Positions 1 to 9,145 of a DNA stretch of 64,000 nt are shown piece after piece; within the stretch, counting starts at the first letter, position 1, and every line of letters starts with the position of its first letter. This DNA is from Pseudoxanthomonas sp. CF125 (lineage in GTDB: Bacteria; Pseudomonadota; Gammaproteobacteria; Xanthomonadales; Xanthomonadaceae). Made by a program: the position numbers and the translations under genes. The notes under the pieces are model-generated. The model searched no databases, was not told where the DNA came from, and worked only from the letters and a program-made list of their open reading frames with translations. The stretch covers positions 620,001 to 684,000 of the forward strand of contig NZ_FNLD01000002.1 in NCBI RefSeq assembly GCF_900104085.1. The letters run 5' to 3'.

Positions 1-461
1 ATGCCTGGCTGCTGCAGAAGAAAATGGTCGGTCCGCTGCTGGCGAAGATGGAAACCGCGCGTCTGGCGCGCACCCTGGGCACCCTGCTGAAGAACGGGGT
101 GCCACTGCTCGCCGCGCTGGGCATCTCCCGCAACGTGCTGGGCAACCGCGCCTTGTCCGCCGATGTGGAACAGGCCGCCGAGGACGTGAAGAACGGCCAC
201 GGCCTGTCGGCCTCGCTGGCCAAGGGCAAGCGCTTCCCGCGGCTGGCGCTGCAGATGATCCAGGTCGGCGAGGAATCCGGCGCGCTGGACGGCATGCTGC
301 TGAAGACCGCAGACACTTTCGAGCTGGAGACCGCCCAGGCCATGGACCGCATGCTGGCCGCGCTGGTACCGGTGATCACCTTGGTCTTGGCGGCGGTGGT
401 CGGCATGGTCATCATCGCCGTGCTGGTGCCGCTGTACGATCTGACCAATTCGATCGGTTGA
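1..461 (+). CDS. gspF: Type II secretion inner-membrane platform protein GspF/XpsF, 3' part only
   Basis: The reading frame is already open at the left edge (first full codon at base 3) and ends at a TGA at 461, so only the last 152 residues are present. GspF is the polytopic inner-membrane protein around which the pseudopilus assembly machine is built. The fragment carries the C-terminal GspF/PilC repeat, with the motif ARTLGTLLKNGVPLL and later VGEESGALDGML, and ends with a long hydrophobic helix (VPVITLVLAAVVGMVIIAVL) as family members do. It heads a run of gsp genes G to K in standard order. The fold also occurs in PilC, but the pseudopilin genes that follow fix the assignment. Confidence 0.95.
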   Translation, partial: AWLLQKKMVGPLLAKMETARLARTLGTLLKNGVPLLAALGISRNVLGNRALSADVEQAAEDVKNGHGLSASLAKGKRFPRLALQMIQVGEESGALDGMLLKTADTFELETAQAMDRMLAALVPVITLVLAAVVGMVIIAVLVPLYDLTNSIG

Positions 462-542
462 AGGACCGCTGGCGATGTAGGAAACAGCCCGTTCAGAGAT
501 CCCCGCCCACACTAACCGCCTCATGATTCCAAGGATTTCGTA

Positions 543-980
543 ATGCTGCGAGTTTCGCGCTCGATCACCCGTTCCCCCTCGCCGGCCGCGCAAAGCGGCA
601 TGAGCCTGCTGGAAATCATCATCGTCATCGTGCTGATCGGCGCGGTGCTGACCCTGGTCGGCAGCCGCGTGCTGGGCGGCGCCGATCGTGGCAAAGCCAA
701 CCTGGCCAAGTCTCAGATCCAGACCCTGGCCGGCAAGGTGGAAAATTATCAGTTGGATACCGGCAGCCTGCCTTCGCGGCTGGACGATCTGGTCACCCAG
801 CCGGGCAACGCCAATGGCTGGCTGGGCCCATACGCCAAGGCGGCCGAGCTGAAAGATCCGTGGGGCCACGCTATCGAGTACCGCGCTCCCGGCGAAGCGC
901 AACCGTTCGACTTGATCAGCCTGGGCAAGGACGGTCAGGTAGGCGGCGACAGCTACAACGCCGATATCAAGTTCGAATAA
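543..980 (+). CDS. gspG: Major pseudopilin GspG/XpsG
   Basis: GspG forms the bulk of the periplasmic pseudopilus of the type II secretion system. The 145-residue product has a short basic leader ending in Gly, then MSLLEIIIVIVLIGAVLTLV, a class III (prepilin) signal with Glu at +5 and the hydrophobic N-terminal helix. The C-terminal half has the features expected of major pseudopilins: LPSRLDDLVTQP, then KDPWGHAIEYR and LISLGKDGQVGG. The length fits the family. It lies 81 bases after gspF and before gspH. Cleavage is expected from PilD, encoded at 51830-52693. Confidence 0.96.
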   Translation: MLRVSRSITRSPSPAAQSGMSLLEIIIVIVLIGAVLTLVGSRVLGGADRGKANLAKSQIQTLAGKVENYQLDTGSLPSRLDDLVTQPGNANGWLGPYAKAAELKDPWGHAIEYRAPGEAQPFDLISLGKDGQVGGDSYNADIKFE

Positions 981-1004
981 CGGCACACGAGTAACAGCGC
1001 CGGT

Positions 1005-1496
1005 ATGACGCGGGGCCGCATCAAGCGCATCCGCCCGCGCAAGCCGCGGGGCGTTTCCTTGCTGGAGATGTTGCTGGTGGTGGCGTTGATCGCCATCGCC
1101 GGCATGCTGGCGGCCATGGTGCTGACAGGGGGCTTGGACGGCATGCGTCTGCGTTCGAGTTCCAAGGAAATCGCCGCACAACTGCGCTACGCGCGGGCGC
1201 AGGCCATCGCCACCGGCCAGCCGCAGCGTTTCGTGATCGATCCGGCCAGACATCATTGGCAGGGCCCGAACCAGAGGCAGGGAAATATCCCCTCGTCGCT
1301 GGGCGTGGAATTCACCGGCGCGCGCGAAGCGCAGGCGCGCGCGGGCGAGGGCGGCATCCTGTTCTTTCCCGACGGTGCCTCCACCGGCGGCCGCGTGCAA
1401 TTGAGCGCGAAGAAAGCGGCGTGGCGCATCGACGTGGCCTGGCTGACCGGCGAAGTCAGGCTGGCGCGCGCGCCAGGCGGCGGATCGCCTCCATGA
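1005..1496 (+). CDS. gspH: Minor pseudopilin GspH/XpsH
   Basis: This 163-residue protein begins with a basic leader (RIRPRKPRG) followed by VSLLEMLLVVALIAIAGML, a prepilin-type cleavage site with Glu at +5. The rest of the chain fits the GspH/FimT domain: a helix ending in AAQLRYARAQAIATGQ, then a beta-rich region with a late GGRVQLS. Minor pseudopilins H to K form the tip complex that starts pseudopilus assembly. The gene lies 24 bases after gspG and 10 bases before gspI. Identity rests on position plus the signal, because sequence conservation is low in this family. Confidence 0.9.
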   Translation: MTRGRIKRIRPRKPRGVSLLEMLLVVALIAIAGMLAAMVLTGGLDGMRLRSSSKEIAAQLRYARAQAIATGQPQRFVIDPARHHWQGPNQRQGNIPSSLGVEFTGAREAQARAGEGGILFFPDGASTGGRVQLSAKKAAWRIDVAWLTGEVRLARAPGGGSPP

Positions 1497-1506
1497 AGTC
1501 ACCGCC

Positions 1507-1947
1507 ATGAAATCCATGCGCTTCCGCAGCCAGCGCGGCTTCACTCTGATCGAAGTGATCATCGCCTTCGCCTTGCTGGCGCTGGCGCTGACTTTGTTGC
1601 TCGGCTCGCTGTCCGGCGCGGCGCGGCAAATCCGCACCGCCGACGATAGCGGGCGTGCGACCTTGCATGCGCAATCCCTGCTGGCCCAGCTAGGCGTCGG
1701 TGAAGTTCTGCAGCCGGGACGCAAAGAGGGCACCTTCGAAGCGGGGCGCTATCGCTGGACGCTGGAAATGGAGCCGTATGTCGACCCTCTGAAACGGCGT
1801 TCCCCGCAAACGGTCTCTTCTGCGCCGCGTTTGCTGCAGGTGCAGTTGCAGGTGGAATGGGGCGACGCGCCGGGTCAGCGGCTGCGCTGGCAGACGCTGC
1901 GCCTGGCGCCCGCCGACATCAATAACGCCTCGGTGCTAGCGCCATGA
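1507..1947 (+). CDS. gspI: Minor pseudopilin GspI/XpsI
   Basis: The 146-residue product starts with a short leader [11 protein letters not shown] and the cleavage context G^[19 protein letters not shown], a canonical prepilin signal. GspI is the staple of the H-I-J-K tip complex. The body has the expected pattern of a minor pseudopilin with a QSLLAQLG segment and late beta strands ([11 protein letters not shown]). Another ATG twelve bases upstream at 1495 is in a different frame and is closed by the TGA at 1510, so ATG 1507 is the start. The stop overlaps the gspJ start by four bases (ATGA), indicating translational coupling. Confidence 0.93.
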   Translation: MKSMRFRSQRGFTLIEVIIAFALLALALTLLLGSLSGAARQIRTADDSGRATLHAQSLLAQLGVGEVLQPGRKEGTFEAGRYRWTLEMEPYVDPLKRRSPQTVSSAPRLLQVQLQVEWGDAPGQRLRWQTLRLAPADINNASVLAP

Positions 1948-2594
1948 ACCGCAGCGCCCGCGGCTTCACCCTCATCGAAGTGCTGCTGGCCACGGTGTTG
2001 CTCGCCGCAGGCTTGGCGCTGGCCTTCGCCACCTTGCGTTCGGCCACGGCCATGGTGCAGCGTGGCGAGACCATCGCCCAGCGCAACGAACGCATCCGCG
2101 CGGTCGAGGGCTTCCTGCGCCGGCGAATCTCCTCGGCGCAGAACATCGCCTTCGCCGTCGATCCCGGCACCCAGAGGCAATACCGCTTCGTCGGCGAAGA
2201 GCGGCGCATGCGTTTCGTCGCCGATCTGCCGGATTACCTGGGCCGTGGCGGACCTTACCTGCACGATCTGGTCGTGGCCGAAGGAGGCAGCCAGCTGCTG
2301 GCTTCCTTCGCCATGGTCCAGGCCGGGCAGGCGGTGCGCGAGCCGCAGCCGCGTCCGCCGGAAATCCTGGCCGACAACCTGGGCGCCATACGCTTCCGTT
2401 ATCGCGGGCTGGACCAGGAAGGCAAGCTGGGCCAGTGGCAGGAACGCTGGACCGCGGCCGAATCCCTGCCGCTGCAGGTGTCGATCGATATCGAGTCCGC
2501 CGATGGCCGGTCCTGGCCAGGCTTGGTGGTATCGCTGGCGCAGGGCAACGGCCAGGACAACGGACTCGGCCAGGGTCTGGAGCCGCCGCCATGA
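1944..2594 (+). CDS. gspJ: Minor pseudopilin GspJ/XpsJ
   Basis: The product is 216 residues, with leader MNRSARG and then [20 protein letters not shown], a class III signal with Glu at +5. GspJ pairs with GspI and GspK in the pseudopilus tip. The central part contains [13 protein letters not shown] and a late [18 protein letters not shown], in keeping with the larger minor pseudopilins. Both ends overlap neighbours by four bases: the start overlaps gspI and the stop overlaps gspK. Its length and place in the gspI-J-K order support the call. Confidence 0.92.
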   Translation: MNRSARGFTLIEVLLATVLLAAGLALAFATLRSATAMVQRGETIAQRNERIRAVEGFLRRRISSAQNIAFAVDPGTQRQYRFVGEERRMRFVADLPDYLGRGGPYLHDLVVAEGGSQLLASFAMVQAGQAVREPQPRPPEILADNLGAIRFRYRGLDQEGKLGQWQERWTAAESLPLQVSIDIESADGRSWPGLVVSLAQGNGQDNGLGQGLEPPP

Positions 2595-3445
2595 AGCGCC
2601 AACGCGGAGCCGCCTTGCTGCTGGTGCTGTGGCTGATCGCATTGCTCACGGCATTGATCGGCGCTTTCGCCCTGACTGCGCGGGTGGAAGCCCTGCAGGG
2701 AAGAATATTGAGCGGCGGCGCCAGGGCCCAGGAATTGGCACGGGCCGGAGTGGAGTATTCGCTGGTGCGGCTGGCCGACACCGAACCCGCCACCCGCTGG
2801 CTGCCCGACGGGCGCAGTTATCGATGGAGCTACGCGGGCGGCGAAGTGGAGCTTCAGATCGTCGACGAAACCGGCAAAGTGGATCTCAATCAGGCCGGGC
2901 AGCCTTTGCTCACCGCGCTGATGCAGACGCAGGACGTTGATCAGGAACAGGCCGGACGCATCGCCTCGGCCATCGTCGATTGGCGCGATGCCGATCCGCT
3001 TACCCAGGTCGGCGGCGGTGCGGAAGACCCCGACTATGCGGCGGCAGGACGGCCTTACGGGGCGAAGGATGCGCCGTTCGAAACCGTGGCCGAGGTGGAG
3101 CAGGTGCTGGGCATGACTCCCGAACTGTACGCCCGGCTGGAGCCTTACCTGACTCTCTACAGCGGCCGTGGCGAACCCGACCCTACTTACGCGCAGGCAG
3201 CGGTGCTGACGGCGATGGGGCTGGATGCGACGACTTATCTGGCGCAGCGAAGAAGCCCCGTGCCCGGCGCTGGCGCAGCGCAGCTCGTGGGCGGAGGCAG
3301 CGGCACGTATAGTATCGACAGCCGCGCACGGCTGGACGATGGCCGGGTTGCGGTATTGCGGACAGTGGTGCGTGCGGGTAGCGGCTCGGTCCCGGGTTCG
3401 GCGTATACCGCGTTGCGCTGGCAGGAAGGAACGGCACCCCAATGA
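2591..3445 (+). CDS. gspK: Minor pseudopilin GspK/XpsK
   Basis: GspK caps the pseudopilus. The frame is open upstream to 2435, but the start is set at ATG 2591, which overlaps the gspJ stop and is followed at once by MKRQRG^[13 protein letters not shown]. GspK characteristically lacks the Glu at +5 of the other pseudopilins, and it is absent here. At 284 residues it is larger than H, I and J, as expected. The middle has [15 protein letters not shown], with repeated ISSAI-like and DWRDAD segments matching the two-helix-hairpin domain of the family. The stop overlaps gspL by four bases. Confidence 0.94.
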   Translation: MKRQRGAALLLVLWLIALLTALIGAFALTARVEALQGRILSGGARAQELARAGVEYSLVRLADTEPATRWLPDGRSYRWSYAGGEVELQIVDETGKVDLNQAGQPLLTALMQTQDVDQEQAGRIASAIVDWRDADPLTQVGGGAEDPDYAAAGRPYGAKDAPFETVAEVEQVLGMTPELYARLEPYLTLYSGRGEPDPTYAQAAVLTAMGLDATTYLAQRRSPVPGAGAAQLVGGGSGTYSIDSRARLDDGRVAVLRTVVRAGSGSVPGSAYTALRWQEGTAPQ

Positions 3446-4584
3446 ATACCACGCAGGAAAATCCGTCGCTGATGCAGGGCGTCCGTCGCTACGGCGCCGG
3501 AGCGGGCGGCTTTTTGCGCTGGTGGAAGCAGTCGTTGCTGTCATGGCTGCCTTTGCGCTGGCGCGTGCTGTTCGGGCTGGCCAGTAACCGCTTGCTGTTT
3601 TCCCAGGTCGGCGACCAGTTGCGGCTGCAGATGCAGGATGCCGAGGGTCTGCATGAGATCGCCTGGCTGCCGTTGCCGCTCGAGGCGGCCCAACTGGACG
3701 CCGTGCTCGCCAACCGCACCGACAAATTGCCGCGCTGGCTGCTGCTGCCGGCCGCCGCCGCCCTGCAGCGCCGCCTGTTGCTGCCGGCCGCTGCGGCCGA
3801 GCGCTTGCGCGACGTGGTCGGCTTCGAGGTCGACCGGCAGACCCCCTTCACTGTCGATAGCGTGCGTTTCGATGCGCGCGTGCTGGGCCGCCGCGCCGAT
3901 GGCCAGCTGGATACCGAACTGGTGGCCGTTCCACGCGCGCGTTTCGACGCGGCGCTGGCCGGGCTGGGCGGTTTGGCCGGATCGCTGGCGGGCGTGGACG
4001 CCAGCGACGCAAGTGGCCACCCGCTGGGCGTCAACCTGCTTCCGGCGGAAATACGCCGTAACCGCCGCGACGCGATGCGGACCTGGAACTGGGTGCTGGG
4101 AGCGGTCGCGCTGCTCGGCGCGGCTGCCGCGTTCTGGCAGGTTCTGGATAACCGGCGGGAATCGGCGGAGGCCTTCACCCGGCAGGTCGAAGCGCGCGCG
4201 CTTCAGGCCCGCAGCGTGGCTGCCCAGCGCCAGCAGCTGGTCGATATCGTGGAAGGCGCCGCTTTTCTGGACCGCGCCCGTTCGGCGCGCCCCACCACTG
4301 TCGAGATCCTGGACGAACTCAGCCGCCGGTTGCCGGACAACACCTATCTGGAGAAGGTCGGGATAGAAGGCGATCGCCTGCTGCTGATCGGCCTGAGTCC
4401 GGAGGCTTCGGCATTGGTAGGGCGCATGGAAGGCTCCCCGCTGTGGCGCGCACCGGCCCTGAGCGGCGCCTTGCAGCCTGATCCGCGGACCCGGCTCGAC
4501 CGTTTCAGCATGACGGCCGAGCTCGCGACCGCCGCGGCGCCGGCTACCAGCAAGGGAGCCGCCAATGGCGCCCGCCAGCCTTGA
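3442..4584 (+). CDS. gspL: Type II secretion platform protein GspL/XpsL
   Basis: GspL is a bitopic inner-membrane protein that recruits the ATPase GspE through a cytoplasmic actin-like domain and contacts GspM in the periplasm. The 380-residue product has the cytoplasmic part at about 1-213, one membrane segment at about 215-234 ([19 protein letters not shown]) and a periplasmic ferredoxin-like PilN-type domain with [20 protein letters not shown]. The start overlaps the gspK stop, and the 3' end overlaps gspM by 20 bases. The extra N-terminal Trp-rich stretch ([17 protein letters not shown]) may be an amphipathic segment, which is an inference. Confidence 0.93.
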   Translation: MNTTQENPSLMQGVRRYGAGAGGFLRWWKQSLLSWLPLRWRVLFGLASNRLLFSQVGDQLRLQMQDAEGLHEIAWLPLPLEAAQLDAVLANRTDKLPRWLLLPAAAALQRRLLLPAAAAERLRDVVGFEVDRQTPFTVDSVRFDARVLGRRADGQLDTELVAVPRARFDAALAGLGGLAGSLAGVDASDASGHPLGVNLLPAEIRRNRRDAMRTWNWVLGAVALLGAAAAFWQVLDNRRESAEAFTRQVEARALQARSVAAQRQQLVDIVEGAAFLDRARSARPTTVEILDELSRRLPDNTYLEKVGIEGDRLLLIGLSPEASALVGRMEGSPLWRAPALSGALQPDPRTRLDRFSMTAELATAAAPATSKGAANGARQP

Positions 4585-5236
4585 TCGCAACCGCCCCGAT
4601 CGCGACCGCTGGCTGGCGCTGGGCTTGCTGGTCGCGGCGCTTGCGCTCGCTTATCTGCTGGTCGTCCACCCGCTGTGGACCGCGCCGATGCGGGAAGTCC
4701 AGGACCGCATCGACAGCGCGCGCGAGCGCGAGTTGCGTGTGCGCACCCAACTGCAGCAGGCCCCGGAGATAAAGAAAGGGCTGGCCGCGGCCGTGGCCCA
4801 GCAGTCGCAGCGGCCGGGCTTCCTGTTGGAAGCCACACCTGAGCTGGCCACCGCCGGACTGGTGAAACGCCTGGAAACCGTGGTGCTGGAAGCCAGCCCA
4901 GGCAACCGCAGCTGCGCCATCACCAATCGCTCGCCGCTGGCCCAGCCCGGCAGCGACCGCTTCGCGCCGGTAGTGGTGCAAGTGCGTTTGAGCTGCGGCA
5001 CGCCGGAGCTGGCTTCGGTCCTGTACGCGCTGGAAAGCGGCACGCCGCGTCTGTTCGTGGAAAACCTGAATGTCCTGACCATGGGCTACTCGTTCATGCC
5101 GGGGCAGTCCAGCGCGGGGCTGGATGTCAGTTTCGATCTCTACGGTTACCTGCGTCCGCCGACCGCAGCGCGTATCCCCGCCCCGCCGGCTATCGCGCCC
5201 GCGCCCGCAAAGCCAGGAGCAGTCGATGCGAATTGA
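4565..5236 (+). CDS. gspM: Type II secretion platform protein GspM/XpsM
   Basis: This 223-residue protein has a short basic cytoplasmic tail, one membrane segment at about 17-34 (LALGLLVAALALAYLLVV), a coiled-coil-prone stretch (REVQDRIDSARERELRVRTQLQQ) and a small periplasmic domain. That is the GspM plan, a partner of GspL at the base of the secretion machine. The start at 4565 lies inside the end of gspL, and the 3' end overlaps the next gene by 11 bases. The C-terminus is rich in Pro and Ala (PAPPAIAPAPAKPG). Sequence conservation in GspM is weak, so order and topology carry the call. Confidence 0.9.
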   Translation: MAPASLDRNRPDRDRWLALGLLVAALALAYLLVVHPLWTAPMREVQDRIDSARERELRVRTQLQQAPEIKKGLAAAVAQQSQRPGFLLEATPELATAGLVKRLETVVLEASPGNRSCAITNRSPLAQPGSDRFAPVVVQVRLSCGTPELASVLYALESGTPRLFVENLNVLTMGYSFMPGQSSAGLDVSFDLYGYLRPPTAARIPAPPAIAPAPAKPGAVDAN

Positions 5237-6026
5237 CTCTTTCGGCCCGCGCACCTGGCTGCTGGCCGCGCTGGCGGGTTGGGCATTGCTGGCGTGGGTA
5301 TTGGCCTTGTTCGGTATGGGTGGGCAGATTCGTCCGCTGGCCGACGACCCCAGCCTGGTGAATGCGTTGCCGAAGCTTCCGCAGCAGACGCCGGAACGCC
5401 TTGGGCCGCTGGCCCAGTATTCCGAAATCGCCACGCGCCCTTTGCTGTCCCAGAGCCGCAAGCCGCAACCTTTCTTCATCCAGGGACAGGAAGGCGGCGA
5501 GCAGCCGCAGACTTTCGATTTCGTCCTGACCAGCGTGCTGATCACGCCGCAGCTGCAGATGGCCATCCTGCAACCGACTCAGGGCGGGGAAGGGGTGCGG
5601 TTGAAGATCGGAGACGCGCCCGAGAGCGCGCAGGGCTGGCGCGTGGCCGAAATCCATCCGCGTAGCGTGGTGATCGAAGGGCCGGAGGGACCGCGCACCT
5701 TGGAACTGCGGGTGTTCGACGGGCTTAGCGGTCAGCCCCCCAGCGCCTCGCCCGTTTCGCCGGGATCGGCCCCGCCCGTGCAGCCTCCGGCGCCGGGGAC
5801 AGCGCCGCCGCCTGCCTCGCCGGTTATGACCACGCCCTCCCGGCCCATGCCGGTGTCGCCGGCCAACGCTGCCGGTCCGGCGCCCGCGCCGGGCAGCCAG
5901 CCCCAGGCCGAATCAGCGATGACCACCGAACAGCAGATGGAAGCGATTCGCCAGCGCATCGAAGCGCGGCGCGCGCAGCTCCGCCAGCAGGGCCAAGCCC
6001 CGCCTCCCCCGAACAAGACCAAGTAG
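5226..6026 (+). CDS. xpsN: XpsN, GspC-type connector of the type II secretion system
   Basis: In Xanthomonas the gene between xpsM and xpsD is xpsN, which fills the GspC role of linking the inner-membrane platform to the secretin. The start is ATG 5226, overlapping gspM; the frame is open further upstream but inside gspM. The 266-residue product has one membrane segment at about 8-30, then a homology-region domain (FDFVLTSVLITPQLQMAIL, VRLKIGDAP, WRVAEIHPRSVVIEGPEG). The C-terminal third is unusually Pro/Ala-rich (about residues 170-240) and ends in a charged Arg/Gln helix and APPPPNKTK. No PDZ domain is visible. Confidence 0.92.
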   Translation: MRIDSFGPRTWLLAALAGWALLAWVLALFGMGGQIRPLADDPSLVNALPKLPQQTPERLGPLAQYSEIATRPLLSQSRKPQPFFIQGQEGGEQPQTFDFVLTSVLITPQLQMAILQPTQGGEGVRLKIGDAPESAQGWRVAEIHPRSVVIEGPEGPRTLELRVFDGLSGQPPSASPVSPGSAPPVQPPAPGTAPPPASPVMTTPSRPMPVSPANAAGPAPAPGSQPQAESAMTTEQQMEAIRQRIEARRAQLRQQGQAPPPPNKTK

Positions 6027-6035
6027 AGTGCCGGC

Positions 6036-8234
6036 ATGAAGTCACGTTTGATCCTGGTATCCGTTCTGACCGGCCTGTTGGCGGCATGCGCCAGCGTGCC
6101 CACGCCCGAGGTGCGCCGCGATGCGGATATCCGTAATGGCAGCGCGGGCGCCGCGCAGACTTCGCCGTTGAATTCGGTGGAAGAACCCGAGACCGGCCCC
6201 CAGGCGGTGATCCGCCGCGGCAACGGCCAGATGATCAACCGCAGCGCCGCTTCGGCACCGCCGCCTTCGCTGGCGGGGATGAGCGGCGGCGGGGCCAGCT
6301 TCAATTTCGAAGGCGAATCCGTGCATGCGGTGGTCAAGGCCATCCTGGGCGACATGCTGGGCCAGAACTACGTGATCGCGCCCGGCGTGCAGGGCACCGT
6401 CACGCTGGGCACGCCCAAGCCAGTGTCGCCCGCGCAGGCGATGACATTGCTGGAGCAGGTGCTGGCGCAGAACAACGCGCGCATGGTCTACAGCGACGGC
6501 CGCTACAACATCATGCCGGCCGACCAGGCGTTGTCCGGCACGCTGGCGCCGCGCACCGGCCCTGCCTCCAACGCGCGCGGTTTCGAAGTGCGGGTGGTGC
6601 CGCTGCGCTTCATCTCCGCCAGCGAAATGAAGAAGGTGCTGGAGCCGTACGCGCGGCCCAACGCCATCGTCGGCATCGATTCCACCCGCAACGTCATCAC
6701 CTTGTCTGGCACGCGCAGCGAACTGGAAAATTACCTGCGCACGGTCGAGATCTTCGACGTCGACTGGCTGTCGGGCATGTCGGTGGGCGTGTTCCCGCTG
6801 GAATCCGGGCGCGCCAGCAAAGTAGTGGCCGATCTTGAGAAGGTGTTCGGCGAAAGCAGCAAGACTCCCAGCGCGGGCATGTTCCGCTTCATGCCGCTGG
6901 AAGGCGCCAACGCGGTGCTGGTCATCACTCCGCAGGCCGCCTATCTGGATCAGATCCAGGATTGGCTGGAACGCATCGATGGTGCGGGTGAAGGTTCGCG
7001 TCTGTTCTCGTATGAGCTGAAGTACATCAAGGCCAAGGACCTGGCCGATCGCCTGGCCGAAGTGTTCGGCGCCGGCCGCAGCGGCGGCAATGGCCAGGAC
7101 ACCGGCGGCAACTATCCGGCATCGCTGATGCCTGGAACCGATCCGGTCTCGATCAAGGACGGCGCCGATGGCGGCAGCGTCGATTTCGGTGGCAGCAATT
7201 CCAGTGGCGACGCGTCGTCGTCCACCGGTGGCGGTACTGGCGGCGGTTCGTTGTCGCTCAACCAGCGTTCCGGCGGCAACGGCAGCGTCACGCTTGAGGT
7301 GGAAGGAGACCGCGTGGGCGTGTCCGCGGTCGAGGAAACCAACACTTTGCTGGTGCGCTCCAGCGCCACCGCCTGGAAGTCGATCAAGGACGTCATCGAG
7401 AAGCTCGATGTCATGCCCATGCAAGTACATATCGAGGCGCAGATCGCCGAAGTGCAACTCACCGGCGACCTGGAATACGGGGTCAACTGGTATTTCGAGA
7501 ATGCGGTCAATGCAGACACGGACGACGGTGGTGCCGGTTTGCCGAGTGCGCTCGGACGCAATATCTGGGGCGACATCTCCGGCAGCATCACTGGCAGTGC
7601 CGGGTTGGGCTGGACTTTCCTGGGCAGGAACGCCGCCGCCGTGGTCAAGGCGCTGGACAAAGTAACCAATCTGCACCTGCTGCAGACGCCTTCGGTGTTC
7701 GTGCGCAACAACAGTGAAGCGACCTTCAACGTCGGTAGCCGCATTCCCATTCAGTCGGTCAGTTTCAATCCGGGTACAGGGACCGACGGCACGTACAGCC
7801 AAGTGCAGTATCTGGATACGGGCGTCATTCTCAAGGTGCGGCCGCGCATCACCAAGGATGGAATGGTCTTCCTGGACATCGTGCAGGAAGTCAGTTCCCC
7901 CGGAACAGTCGCTGCTGATGCGCAGGGCAACGTACGCATAGACACTCGCAGGTTGAAGACCGAGGCGGCGATCCAGAGCGGCGACACAGTGATGCTGGCC
8001 GGCCTGATCAAGGACAGCGTGGACAATGGTTCTTCAGGAGTTCCTTTCCTGAGCAAAATTCCCGTTCTGGGCTCGCTGTTCGGCACCAAGAGCCAGAACA
8101 CCGAGCGCACCGAAACCATCGTGCTAATCACGCCGACGATCATCCGCAATCCGCAGGAAGCGCGTGACCTCACCGACGAGTACGGACAGAAGTTCCGCGC
8201 CTTGGAACCTCTGCACCAGCCCAAGAAAAAGTGA
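6036..8234 (+). CDS. gspD: Type II secretion outer-membrane secretin GspD/XpsD
   Basis: XpsD forms the outer-membrane channel of the type II system. The 732-residue product opens with a lipoprotein signal whose lipobox is LLAAC, as in Xanthomonas XpsD. It is followed by N-domains (FNFEGESVHAVVKAILGDMLGQNY, then VVPLRFISASEMKKVLEPYARP). A Gly/Ser-rich insert occupies about residues 380-418 inside the N3 domain, and the C-terminal secretin domain shows VHIEAQIAEVQL, VGSRIPIQS, MLAGLIKDS and VPFLSKIPVLGSLFG. The gene lies 9 bases after xpsN. Its TGA overlaps the GTG of the next gene, so the transcript probably continues. Confidence 0.97.
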   Translation: MKSRLILVSVLTGLLAACASVPTPEVRRDADIRNGSAGAAQTSPLNSVEEPETGPQAVIRRGNGQMINRSAASAPPPSLAGMSGGGASFNFEGESVHAVVKAILGDMLGQNYVIAPGVQGTVTLGTPKPVSPAQAMTLLEQVLAQNNARMVYSDGRYNIMPADQALSGTLAPRTGPASNARGFEVRVVPLRFISASEMKKVLEPYARPNAIVGIDSTRNVITLSGTRSELENYLRTVEIFDVDWLSGMSVGVFPLESGRASKVVADLEKVFGESSKTPSAGMFRFMPLEGANAVLVITPQAAYLDQIQDWLERIDGAGEGSRLFSYELKYIKAKDLADRLAEVFGAGRSGGNGQDTGGNYPASLMPGTDPVSIKDGADGGSVDFGGSNSSGDASSSTGGGTGGGSLSLNQRSGGNGSVTLEVEGDRVGVSAVEETNTLLVRSSATAWKSIKDVIEKLDVMPMQVHIEAQIAEVQLTGDLEYGVNWYFENAVNADTDDGGAGLPSALGRNIWGDISGSITGSAGLGWTFLGRNAAAVVKALDKVTNLHLLQTPSVFVRNNSEATFNVGSRIPIQSVSFNPGTGTDGTYSQVQYLDTGVILKVRPRITKDGMVFLDIVQEVSSPGTVAADAQGNVRIDTRRLKTEAAIQSGDTVMLAGLIKDSVDNGSSGVPFLSKIPVLGSLFGTKSQNTERTETIVLITPTIIRNPQEARDLTDEYGQKFRALEPLHQPKKK

Positions 8235-9145
8235 GCCCATCGCCCGCCGCCGCGCTGCCCGTCATCCTGTTGCCGGTCGGCGTAGACGACGATGCGCTCG
8301 ACGCCTGCCTTGGCGCATTGGATGCCGGCACTCCCGCCGGCAGCCGCATCTGGCTGGCCGACGACGCGCAGGCTGGCCCGCGCGCCAGCGCCATTATCGA
8401 ACGCTGGTTGAAGCGCACCCCACTACAGGCCGACTACACGCGCCGCCAGAGCATGATCGGCGAGGTCGCGCACCTGGACGAAATGCTCGCTGCGTGCGCG
8501 GGCGTGGATGTGGTGGTGCTGGCTCCCGATGCGCAACCGCTGCCGGGCTGGTTGATGCAGTTGTCGGCCTGCTTCGCGCGCGATGCGTCGATCGCCAGCG
8601 CCACGCCTTGGTGCAATGCCGGTGAAGCCGCGGCTTGGCCGCGCCTGGGCGAGATCACGCCGCCGCCGTCCGACTTCGAACGAACCGCGCTGGCCTGCGC
8701 GGCGATGCCGCCGGCGCATCCGGAATTGCCTTCAGCCGTCAATCATGCGGTCGCGCTTCGCGGCACTGCCCGACAGCGCGCCGGCGGTCTGGACGCCAGC
8801 AGCTATGCCTCGTGGTACGCAGCGCTCATCGACCTGTGTCTGCGCATGTCCGGGCTGGGTTGGCGCAACGCCCTGTGCGAAACCGCCTTCGTCGCACGCG
8901 GCGGCGAAGGCATGCCGGCCGATGGCGACATGGACGCGCTCAACGCGCGCTGGCCGGCCTGGCATGCGCGGCTGGCGAACTTCCTGATGCAGGACCCGCT
9001 GCGCGAGGCGCGCGAACGCCTGGCCACCCTGTATGCCGAAACCGGATCGCCCGCGCCGCAACGCGAACTGTTCGCCGATGACTTGGATCCCGTTCGTGGT
9101 GAGCCTGTCGAATCACGCCCTTCGCGGGAGCGCGGACATGACTGA
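8231..9145 (+). CDS. GT2-like glycosyltransferase family protein, coupled to gspD
   Basis: This 304-residue product begins at a GTG overlapping the gspD stop (GTGA). Its plan resembles GT-A glycosyltransferases of family 2: an early Rossmann strand (PVILLPVGVDDDALDACLGAL), then VDVVVLAPDAQPLPGWLMQLSACFARD, matching the nucleotide-sugar strand followed by PGWL and a helix. The acidic DXD position reads PDAQ, so metal binding may be altered. No membrane segment or signal peptide is evident. The last 18 or so codons run into a dispersed repeat at 9091-9117. Substrate is unknown. A role in modifying a secreted or envelope component is only an inference from operon position. Confidence 0.6.
   Translation: MSPSPAAALPVILLPVGVDDDALDACLGALDAGTPAGSRIWLADDAQAGPRASAIIERWLKRTPLQADYTRRQSMIGEVAHLDEMLAACAGVDVVVLAPDAQPLPGWLMQLSACFARDASIASATPWCNAGEAAAWPRLGEITPPPSDFERTALACAAMPPAHPELPSAVNHAVALRGTARQRAGGLDASSYASWYAALIDLCLRMSGLGWRNALCETAFVARGGEGMPADGDMDALNARWPAWHARLANFLMQDPLREARERLATLYAETGSPAPQRELFADDLDPVRGEPVESRPSRERGHD
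9091..9117. repeat. Dispersed repeat (GTGGTGAGCCTGTCGAA type) inside the end of a glycosyltransferase gene
   Basis: The core GTGGTGAGCCTGTCGAATC corresponds, reverse complemented, to the motif TTCGACAGGCTCGCCACGAG at 22031-22050. It matches the TTCGACAGGCTCA-type short repeats familiar in xanthomonads. Here it lies within the last codons of the gene at 8231-9145. Confidence 0.6.

Noticed and set aside
6042..7802. A 586-codon open frame opposite gspD
   Set aside because: It mirrors the secretin gene, shows no family motif and is explained by GC-rich codon positions.
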